A stretch of 7,303 nt of DNA from Clostridia bacterium (GTDB lineage Bacteria; Bacillota; Clostridia; Peptostreptococcales; Anaerovoracaceae), in assembly GCA_024403005.1 (NCBI GenBank), contig JAKSSQ010000089.1, forward strand, positions 1 through 7,303. Reading direction: 5' to 3'. This document shows positions 1 to 5,922 of the stretch, in pieces (position 1 is the first letter of the stretch; each line of letters opens with the position of its first letter). Under the pieces are notes generated by a model. That model was not told where the DNA came from, searched no databases, and saw nothing but the letters and a program-made list of their open reading frames with translations. The position numbers and the translations under genes are program-made.

Positions 1-1033
1 AAATCTGGACAAAGTGGTACTCATACCGGCTTATGTTTCGCCGTTCAAAACGGCGGACATGCCGGCCGAAGGGCATCACAGACTGGAAATGCTTAAGATT
101 GCCGCAGAAGGACACCCCGGCTTTGAAATCAGCGACATAGAGCTTAAAAAGGACGGACCTTCCTACACTTACGATACTCTTACAGAGTTAAAGAAGAGCC
201 TCCTGGAAGACGACGAAATCTATTTTATTATGGGTACAGACACCTTCATGCACATAAGTGAATGGAAGATGTCGGAAGAGCTCATAAGAAACTTCGGATT
301 CATAATCGGTCTTCGCAAGGGCTACGACGAGGAAGCTCTGGAAAAATATATAGAAGATTTAAAGTCGAAATATCCGCTCAACGCAGAATATATAAGGATA
401 CCGGAACTGGAAATCAGTTCTACAGACATCAAGCAGCGCATAAGGGAAGGCAAGTCCGTAAGATTCCTGCTGCCTGATGGGGTCATCGAATATATAAAAA
501 AGAACGGTCTTTACACAAACATTAAAGACCTGGTAAGAATTTACGCAAAGCAGAACGAAAAGCCGACACGCTACATGCACACCTGCGGCGTGGTTAAAAT
601 GGCTAAGGAACTGGCTGTAAAGCACGGGGTTGACCCCGAGAAAGCCGAAATAGCCGCATGGTTCCACGATGCATTCCGTTCAGCAGGAAATCTCGAACAC
701 GGTCCTATCGCAGCAGATAAGCTTAAGGAGCTCTTCGGTGTAGAAGACGAAGACATCCTTAATGCAATCCGTTTCCACACCACAGGCCGCCCCGGCATGA
801 GCAAGCTGGAAATGGTTCTGAAGGTTGCAGACCAGCTGGAAGAGGGCAGAGATTACCCCGGCGTGGAAGAAATGCGCGAATTCTTAAAGCTCGACATATA
901 CAGATGCACTTACGAACTTATGGTTCACACCAGGATGTACGTAGAGAGCATAGGAGGCAAATTTGACACACGGTCTAACCGTGCTATAGAATGGCTCCGT
1001 GAACAATTTGAAGGAGGACAAGATGGATACTAA
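1..1033 (+). CDS. nadD: NadD-YqeK fusion: nicotinate-nucleotide adenylyltransferase with C-terminal HD-domain Ap4A hydrolase, 5' partial
   Basis: The reading frame is open back to base 2 (N-L-D-K, then V-V-L-I-P), which matches the interior of NadD. The nucleotide-binding GGTFDPIH-type start of the family therefore lies upstream of the window, and the GTG at 14 is an internal Val codon. Numbering from base 14, NadD features are GTDTF near residue 74, W84, ISSTDIK near 134-140 and the closing YIKKNGLY at 160-167. An HD hydrolase of the YqeK type follows directly: H189 in RYMHT, H218-D219, H229 in EHG, H255 in FHT and D273 in VADQ are the expected metal ligands. NadD adenylates nicotinate mononucleotide in cytoplasmic NAD synthesis; YqeK proteins are known symmetrical Ap4A hydrolases. 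The two are usually separate adjacent genes, so this is a fusion without an intervening stop. The HD-to-HG segment is short. The last residues (EGGQDGY) are encoded by the rsfS Shine-Dalgarno and start region. Confidence 0.93.
   Translation, partial: NLDKVVLIPAYVSPFKTADMPAEGHHRLEMLKIAAEGHPGFEISDIELKKDGPSYTYDTLTELKKSLLEDDEIYFIMGTDTFMHISEWKMSEELIRNFGFIIGLRKGYDEEALEKYIEDLKSKYPLNAEYIRIPELEISSTDIKQRIREGKSVRFLLPDGVIEYIKKNGLYTNIKDLVRIYAKQNEKPTRYMHTCGVVKMAKELAVKHGVDPEKAEIAAWFHDAFRSAGNLEHGPIAADKLKELFGVEDEDILNAIRFHTTGRPGMSKLEMVLKVADQLEEGRDYPGVEEMREFLKLDIYRCTYELMVHTRMYVESIGGKFDTRSNRAIEWLREQFEGGQDGY
1011..1018 (+). promoter_or_regulatory. Ribosome binding site of rsfS
   Basis: AAGGAGGA lies 4 bases before the ATG at 1023. 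It is inside the last codons of the nadD-yqeK fusion. It fixes the rsfS start at 1023 rather than the in-frame GTG at 999, which has no comparable site. Its position suggests translational coupling to the upstream gene. Confidence 0.85.
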
Positions 1034-1379
1034 GGCAATGGCTCTTTTTCTCGCGGATGCCCTTGATAAAAAGAAGGCAAAGGATATCGTTATAATCGAC
1101 ATATCCGAAAAGTCCGGTTTTGCAGATTACTTCGTAATCGCTCAGGCCGGCTCTCTTCGCCAGGTTGCAGCGCTTCAGGACGAAGTAGAAGACCAGCTGG
1201 CTAAGGAAGAAATCTTCGTAAGACACATCGAAGGCCGCGGCGAATCCGGCTGGGTATTAATGGATTACGGCGACATAATCGTTAACCTGTTCACAGAAGA
1301 ACAGAGAGCGCGTTATCAGATAGAAAAAGTATGGAAAGACTGCCCGTCCGTAGATTACGAACCTGCAGCTGAAGAATAA
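1023..1379 (+). CDS. rsfS: Ribosomal silencing factor RsfS
   Basis: A 118-residue protein of normal length for the RsfS (RsfA/Iojap/YbeB) family. Family landmarks are present in order: GFADYFVIAQAGS at 32-44 (usually DYFVI.xGxS), RQVAALQDEVED at 46-57, the short GRGESGWVLMDYGDIIVNLF block at 71-90, and ARYQIEKVW at 96-104. In most members I remember, the VNLF position reads VHxF, so N88 replaces a common His. RsfS binds ribosomal protein L14 (uL14) on the 50S subunit and blocks joining with 30S, lowering translation when nutrients are short. The ATG is chosen for its strong ribosome binding site and because the family begins about here. It overlaps the fusion gene by 11 bases. Lying between nadD-yqeK and leuS is a common arrangement for this gene. 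The acidic tail (EPAAEE) is not conserved in the family. Confidence 0.95.
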   Translation: MDTKAMALFLADALDKKKAKDIVIIDISEKSGFADYFVIAQAGSLRQVAALQDEVEDQLAKEEIFVRHIEGRGESGWVLMDYGDIIVNLFTEEQRARYQIEKVWKDCPSVDYEPAAEE

Positions 1380-1392
1380 AGTCTATTTTTAC

Positions 1393-1400
1393 AAAAGGAG
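1393..1400 (+). promoter_or_regulatory. Ribosome binding site of leuS, in the 34-base rsfS-leuS gap
   Basis: AAAAGGAG ends 13 bases before the leuS ATG, a rather long spacing. The start is still firm because an in-frame TAA at 1405-1407 blocks any earlier one. The gap (1380-1413) has no hairpin and no room for a T-box leader, so leuS is probably read through from upstream. Confidence 0.65.
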
Positions 1401-1413
1401 AGCGTAAGCACCT

Positions 1414-3888
1414 ATGGAACAGCAATATAATTTTAAGAAAATCGAACCCAGATGGCAGAAGGTCTGGAAGGACAGCGGCATATTCCATGTAACAGAGGAC
1501 GAAAGCAAGAAGAAGTTCTACTGTCTGGAAATGTTCCCCTATCCCAGCGGAAAGCTCCACATGGGCCACGTACGTAACTATTCAATCGGCGACGTTCTGT
1601 CCAGATACCTGAACATGAACGGCTACAACGTTCTGCACCCCATCGGATTCGACTCTTTCGGTCTGCCCGCAGAAAACGCAGCTATTAAGAACGGTTCTCA
1701 CCCCGCAGTATGGACAAGCTCCAATATCGCAGAAATGGAAAACCAGCTCAAGCAGCTGGGCTTCTCCTACGACTGGGACAGAGAATGCTGCACATATACA
1801 GAAGAATACTACAAGTGGATGCAGTGGATCTTCATCCAGTTCTGGAACAAGGGCCTCGCTTATAAGAAGGAAAACCCCGTAAACTGGTGCCCGTCCTGCG
1901 CTACAGTACTCGCTAACGAACAGGTAGTAGAAGGCTGCTGCGAACGCTGCAAGACTCAGGTTACAAAGAAGAACCTTTCCCAGTGGTACCTTAAGATTAC
2001 AGATTATGCAGACAGACTGCTTGCAGATCTGGACAAGCTTACAGGCTGGCCCGAAAAGGTTAAGACAATGCAGCGCAACTGGATCGGCAAGTCCGAAGGT
2101 TACGAAGTTACATTCGAACTCAAGGACGGCGATCTGCCCATGACAGTTTATACAACACGTGTAGACACAATCTACGGTGTTACATTCATGGTAATTTCTC
2201 CGGAACACCCCTGGGTAGAACAGCTCATTAAGGGTTCCGAATACGAAGATGCCTGCAGAAAGTACATGGAAGAGGCTAAGCACCTCAACGATATCGAAAG
2301 AACATCCCTCACAAAGGAAAAGACAGGCCAGTTTACAGGCAGATATGTTATCAACCCCGCAAACGGCAAGGAAGTTCCCCTTTACCTGGCAGACTATGTA
2401 CTCATGGGCTACGGAACAGGTATCGTAATGGGCGTACCTTTCGGCGACCAGAGAGACTTCGACTTCGCAACAAAGTTCGGTCTCGACATTATCCCCGTAA
2501 TCGATCCGCATCTTCCCGAAGTTGACATCAACAACCTCAAGGCTGCTTTCATCGCAGAAGGTACAATGATCAACTCCGGCAAGTACGACGGAATGAATAA
2601 CGTCGAAGCCATTAAGGCTATCGGTGACGATTTCGTAAACAGAGGCATCGGCAAGAAGACAACAAACTTCAAGCTCCGCGACTGGCTCATCTCCCGTCAG
2701 CGTTACTGGGGTACACCTATCCCAATGATTAACTGCCCCGACTGCGGATGGGTTCCCGAAAAGGAAGAAAACCTGCCCATTATCCTGCCTACAGACGTAG
2801 AATTCACAGGAAAGGGCGAATCTCCCATCGCTACATCCAAGACTTTCGTAGACACAGCTTGCCCGTGCTGCGGAAAGCCCGCTAAGAGAGAAGTTGACAC
2901 AATGGATACATTCCTCGACTCCTCCTGGTACTTCCTGCGTTACTGCGACGCAAGAAACAGCGAAAAGGCATGGGACAAGAAGAAGACCGACTACTGGATG
3001 GATGTTGACCAGTACATCGGCGGCGTTGAACACGCAATTATGCACCTGCTCTATGCAAGATTCTTCACAAAGGTTCTGTACGACCTTGATCTGGTTCACG
3101 TAGATGAACCCTTCAAGAACCTGCTTACACAGGGTATGGTACTGAAGGATGGATCCAAGATGTCCAAGTCCCTGGGCAACGTTGTATCCCCCGAAGAAAT
3201 CATCAGCAAGTACGGTGCAGACACAGCAAGACTGTTTATCCTGTTCGCAGCTCCTCCCGAAAAGGAACTGGAATGGTCCGATACAGGTGTTGAAGGTTCC
3301 TACAAGTTCCTCAACCGTGTATACAGACTGGTATACGAAATGTCCGAACAGATTAAGGGAATTCCCTGCAAGTACATTCCCGAAGGCAAGGACGACAAGC
3401 AGCTTGCATACATCCTGAACAATACAGTAAAGAGAGTTACAGAAGACATCGGCAAGAGATTCAACTTCAACACAGCTCTCTCCGCTATCATGGAACTGGT
3501 TAACGAAATGTATCGCTACAAGGAACTGGACGATGTAAACATGGGCCTCCTTGCAGACGCTACAGATAAGCTCGTAAGAATGCTTTCACCGTTCGCTCCC
3601 CATATCTGCGAAGAAATGTGGGAAGGCCTTGGCCACACAGAAAGCATCTACGGTGTTGAATGGCCCGTTTGCGACGAATCCATGCTCGTTAAGGACTGCG
3701 TAGAAATCGTTGTTCAGCTCAACGGCAAGGTTCGCGGAAAGATGGAAGTTGCTGCAGGCATGGACAAGAATGCCTTCCAGGAACTCGTTATGGCTTCCGA
3801 CATCGTTAAGCAGCTTACAGAAGGTAAGGAAATCGTTAAGATTATCGCTGTACCCGGAAAGCTCGTTAACATCGTAGTAAGAGGCTAA
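1414..3888 (+). CDS. leuS: Leucyl-tRNA synthetase
   Basis: An 824-residue class I synthetase that charges tRNA-Leu with leucine in the cytoplasm; length fits bacterial LeuRS (about 800-860). The N-terminus MEQQYNFKKIEPRWQKVW is typical. The catalytic signatures are HMGH at 49-52 and KMSKS at 582-586. Zinc-type cysteine pairs are C159/C162 with C175-C179, and C441/C444 with C483/C486. The CP1 editing domain runs from about 225 to 418. It contains the threonine-rich motif TTRVDT (247-252) and the GTGIVMGVPFGDQRD segment (334-348). This segment usually reads VPxHDxRD, so a Gly stands where a His is common; both Asp remain. RDWLISRQRYWG (422-433) returns to the core, and a C-terminal tRNA-binding domain ends the protein (from about 760). 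The loop before KMSKS is short, so the leucine-specific insertion of Thermus and E. coli is missing, as in Bacillus. Codon use is extremely biased: Lys is almost always AAG and Thr almost always ACA. This suggests selection for high expression. Confidence 0.98.
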   Translation: MEQQYNFKKIEPRWQKVWKDSGIFHVTEDESKKKFYCLEMFPYPSGKLHMGHVRNYSIGDVLSRYLNMNGYNVLHPIGFDSFGLPAENAAIKNGSHPAVWTSSNIAEMENQLKQLGFSYDWDRECCTYTEEYYKWMQWIFIQFWNKGLAYKKENPVNWCPSCATVLANEQVVEGCCERCKTQVTKKNLSQWYLKITDYADRLLADLDKLTGWPEKVKTMQRNWIGKSEGYEVTFELKDGDLPMTVYTTRVDTIYGVTFMVISPEHPWVEQLIKGSEYEDACRKYMEEAKHLNDIERTSLTKEKTGQFTGRYVINPANGKEVPLYLADYVLMGYGTGIVMGVPFGDQRDFDFATKFGLDIIPVIDPHLPEVDINNLKAAFIAEGTMINSGKYDGMNNVEAIKAIGDDFVNRGIGKKTTNFKLRDWLISRQRYWGTPIPMINCPDCGWVPEKEENLPIILPTDVEFTGKGESPIATSKTFVDTACPCCGKPAKREVDTMDTFLDSSWYFLRYCDARNSEKAWDKKKTDYWMDVDQYIGGVEHAIMHLLYARFFTKVLYDLDLVHVDEPFKNLLTQGMVLKDGSKMSKSLGNVVSPEEIISKYGADTARLFILFAAPPEKELEWSDTGVEGSYKFLNRVYRLVYEMSEQIKGIPCKYIPEGKDDKQLAYILNNTVKRVTEDIGKRFNFNTALSAIMELVNEMYRYKELDDVNMGLLADATDKLVRMLSPFAPHICEEMWEGLGHTESIYGVEWPVCDESMLVKDCVEIVVQLNGKVRGKMEVAAGMDKNAFQELVMASDIVKQLTEGKEIVKIIAVPGKLVNIVVRG
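3880..3884 (+). promoter_or_regulatory. Weak ribosome binding site of rnj inside the leuS end
   Basis: AGAGG falls in the last codons of leuS (Arg-Gly), 10 bases before the ATG at 3895. It is a modest match to the consensus, and the gap between genes is only 6 bases. Translation of rnj is therefore probably coupled to leuS. Confidence 0.5.
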
Positions 3889-3894
3889 TATTTT

Positions 3895-5574
3895 ATGACA
3901 GAAAAAAAAAGGCCAAAGGTCTTTAAGACCCGTAAGCTTAAGGTTATCCCTATGGGTGGTCTCCACGAAATAGGGAAGAACCTTACGGCCTTTGAGTACG
4001 GCGACGACATTATGCTCGTCGACTGCGGAATGGCATTTCCCGACGACGAAATGCTCGGCATCGATGTAGTAATTCCCGACTTTACTTACCTTATCGAAAA
4101 CAGCGACAAGGTGAGAGGTCTGGTGATTACTCACGCACACGAAGACCACATCGGTGCCGTTCCGTACCTGCTTAAGGAGCTGGATGTTCCCGTTTACGGA
4201 ACAAGGCTTACCATAGGCTTTATAAAAAACAAGCTCAAGGAGCACGACGTAAACGCCAGGCTCGTTGAGATCACTCCGGGCGACGTACTGAAGTTCGGAG
4301 TATTTCAGGTGGAAACCATCCACACGACCCACAGCGTGGCAGATGCCATTGCGCTTTGCATCGATACTCCCGTAGGCAAGGTGTTCCACACAGGCGACTT
4401 TAAGGTCGACTTTACGCCCGTCGACGGTGAACCCATCGATTTCGCAAGGCTTGCAATGCTCGGAGAAGAAGGAATTCTCCTCCTTATGGCAGACTCCACA
4501 AATGCGGAAAGAAAGGGCTACACACCTTCCGAAAAGAACGTAGGTATAGCTCTTAAGAATATTTTTGCATCGACAAAGAAGAGAATTATTATCGCAACGT
4601 TCTCTTCCAACGTGCACAGAGTCCAGAAAATTATCGATGCCGCTGTAGAAAACGGCAGAAAGGTAGCAGTTTCCGGACGCAGCATGGAAAACATGGTAGC
4701 CATAGCAGAAGAGCTGGGCTATCTTGATATTCCTGCTAACACCCTGGTGGATATTAAAAAGATTAAGAATATCCCCGACGATCAGCTTGTAATTATTACA
4801 ACCGGCAGCCAGGGTGAACCCATGAGCGCCTTAACGAGAATGGCCAACAACATGCACCGCCAGGTTAACATCCGCATGGGAGACATGGTTATCCTTTCCT
4901 CCAATGCAGTTCCCGGCAATGAAAAGAGCGTTACAAACATCGTAAATGCTCTGCTGGAAAAGGGTGCGGAGGTTATTTACAACGATATCACTGAAACCCA
5001 CGTATCCGGCCATGCTTCTCAGGAAGAATTAAAGCTCATCCACACAATTTTAAAGCCGAAGTTCTTTATTCCCGTCCACGGCGAAATGAAGCACCTTCTC
5101 GCACACAAAGAATTGGCTGAAAGCCTTGGAATGGCTGAAAACCGCATAATTATCGCCCAGAACGGCGATGTGATTGAGGTCACAAAGGCAAAGATAAAGA
5201 AGACTAAGGACACCGTACCGGCAACACCGGTTATGGTAGACGGCTTAGGCGTAGGCGACGTAGGAAGCTCTGTTCTGAACGAAAGAAAGTACCTCTCCGA
5301 AGCAGGTCTTATCGTTATTACCTGCACCTTCGAAGAAGGCATGCCAATTACAAGACCCGAAATTATAAGCAGGGGCTTCGTATACGTTAAGGAACAGAAG
5401 GCTTTAATGGAAGGCGCACAGGAAGTTGTCGAAGACGAAATCATGTACTGCATCGACAACGGACTGGAAGATGCCGCAGCCATCGGCGAAAAGTGCAAGA
5501 GCGCTCTTCGCAATTATATTTACCAGAAGACGGAAAGAAGCCCGGTTATCGTATCGGTATTCCAGAAAATTTAG
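3895..5574 (+). CDS. rnjA: Ribonuclease J (metallo-beta-lactamase / beta-CASP exo- and endoribonuclease)
   Basis: A 559-residue protein matching RNase J1/J2 in length and architecture. The metallo-beta-lactamase core begins with VIPMGGLHEIGKN (18-29) and holds the zinc motif HAHEDH (80-85), H146 in TTHS, and D168 in HTGDFK. The beta-CASP domain follows (about 210-365), with ATFSSNVHR at 234-242 and GRSMEN at 261-266. The returning core carries SGHASQEE (371-378) and IPVHGE (392-397). A linker and C-terminal domain end the protein; ISRGFVYVKE at 491-500 is typical. All catalytic ligands are present, so it should be active, like J1. RNase J degrades RNA 5'-to-3' from monophosphate ends, can cut internally, and matures 16S rRNA in Bacillus. 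Only one copy is in this window; whether a J2 paralogue exists elsewhere is unknown, so the A suffix is provisional. It lies 6 bases after leuS and in the same frame. Codon use is less biased than in leuS. Confidence 0.96.
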   Translation: MTEKKRPKVFKTRKLKVIPMGGLHEIGKNLTAFEYGDDIMLVDCGMAFPDDEMLGIDVVIPDFTYLIENSDKVRGLVITHAHEDHIGAVPYLLKELDVPVYGTRLTIGFIKNKLKEHDVNARLVEITPGDVLKFGVFQVETIHTTHSVADAIALCIDTPVGKVFHTGDFKVDFTPVDGEPIDFARLAMLGEEGILLLMADSTNAERKGYTPSEKNVGIALKNIFASTKKRIIIATFSSNVHRVQKIIDAAVENGRKVAVSGRSMENMVAIAEELGYLDIPANTLVDIKKIKNIPDDQLVIITTGSQGEPMSALTRMANNMHRQVNIRMGDMVILSSNAVPGNEKSVTNIVNALLEKGAEVIYNDITETHVSGHASQEELKLIHTILKPKFFIPVHGEMKHLLAHKELAESLGMAENRIIIAQNGDVIEVTKAKIKKTKDTVPATPVMVDGLGVGDVGSSVLNERKYLSEAGLIVITCTFEEGMPITRPEIISRGFVYVKEQKALMEGAQEVVEDEIMYCIDNGLEDAAAIGEKCKSALRNYIYQKTERSPVIVSVFQKI

Positions 5575-5577
5575 GAG
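5573..5577 (+). promoter_or_regulatory. Ribosome binding site of the YlbF-family gene
   Basis: AGGAG overlaps the rnj TAG stop (5572-5574) and sits 6 bases before the ATG at 5584. The spacing is ideal and implies that ribosomes ending on rnj can restart on the next gene. Confidence 0.8.
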
Positions 5578-5583
5578 ATTTTT

Positions 5584-5922
5584 ATGACAAACGTATATGA
5601 TCTGGCTCACGAACTCACAAGATCTTTAAAGGAAACAGACCAGTATAAGAACTACGTTGCCCTTAAGGCAAGAGTAGATGCAGAGGAAGGCCTCGCAAAG
5701 ATGGTTAACGATTTCCAGGAAAAGAACATGGAAGTTCAGACACAGATGATGCTTAACGGCGGACAGGCCCCCGAAGAAGCTATGAAGCAGGTTCAGGACC
5801 TCTACGCAATCGTTGCTCAGAACCCTCTAGCAGCCCAGTATTTCGCAGCTGAAATGGCATATACTCAGGTAGTTTCCGAAATTTACGGAATTATCGGGGA
5901 GGCCGTTCGCTTTGAAAAATAA
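5584..5922 (+). CDS. YlbF/YmcA-family helical protein, YheA (UPF0342)-like
   Basis: A 112-residue, predicted all-helical, soluble protein without membrane segments or signal peptide. The opening NVYDLAHELTRSLKETDQY (3-21) and later NPLAAQYFAAEMAYTQVVSEI (80-100) follow the pattern of the YlbF/YmcA/YheA family (DUF964, Com_YlbF). The first motif looks closer to YheA-type members than to YlbF itself. In Bacillus subtilis, YlbF and YmcA form the Y-complex with YaaT, which directs RNase Y toward mRNA processing and affects competence, sporulation and biofilm formation. YheA has no firm function that I know of. There are no cysteines in this copy, so it cannot ligate the iron-sulfur clusters reported for the Y-complex. 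It lies 9 bases after RNase J and overlaps the peptidase gene by 11 bases. A role in RNA turnover is inferred only from family and neighbourhood. Confidence 0.85.
   Translation: MTNVYDLAHELTRSLKETDQYKNYVALKARVDAEEGLAKMVNDFQEKNMEVQTQMMLNGGQAPEEAMKQVQDLYAIVAQNPLAAQYFAAEMAYTQVVSEIYGIIGEAVRFEK
5896..5902 (+). promoter_or_regulatory. Ribosome binding site of the Xaa-Pro peptidase
   Basis: GGGGAGG lies 9 bases before the TTG at 5912, within the end of the YlbF-family gene. It supports TTG initiation, because no in-frame ATG occurs until well inside the N-terminal domain. Confidence 0.75.

Noticed and set aside
14..16. GTG as the start of the first gene
   Set aside because: The frame is open to base 2 and the residues before it (N-L-D-K) continue the NadD pattern. 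It has no ribosome binding site, so the gene is simply cut by the window edge.
625..638. CGGGG-TTGA-CCCCG hairpin in the HD domain
   Set aside because: It encodes the conserved HGVDPE segment and has no T-run; no regulatory role is supported.
999..1001. GTG as an earlier rsfS start
   Set aside because: It would add 8 residues encoded by the ribosome binding site itself; the ATG at 1023 is well placed after AAGGAGGA.
1063..1096. TTGATA and TATAAT within rsfS
   Set aside because: Both hexamers are good, but they are 22 bases apart, too far for a normal sigma-A promoter, and they sit more than 300 bases before leuS.
1290..1319. TTCACA, 18 bases, TATCAG as a possible leuS promoter
   Set aside because: The -10 matches only four of six bases and lacks the extended TG, so it is no better than expected by chance.
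1426..1431. TATAAT at the beginning of leuS
   Set aside because: It lies downstream of the leuS start codon and has no -35 match at the right distance.
4462..4480. GGAGAA / TTCTCC inverted repeat in rnj
   Set aside because: A short stem inside conserved coding sequence with no T-run, so not a terminator.
3586..4617. 343-codon antisense ORF across the leuS-rnj junction
   Set aside because: It is in register with the codons of both real genes and is explained by their avoidance of TTA, CTA and TCA. The product resembles no known family and no start signals were seen.
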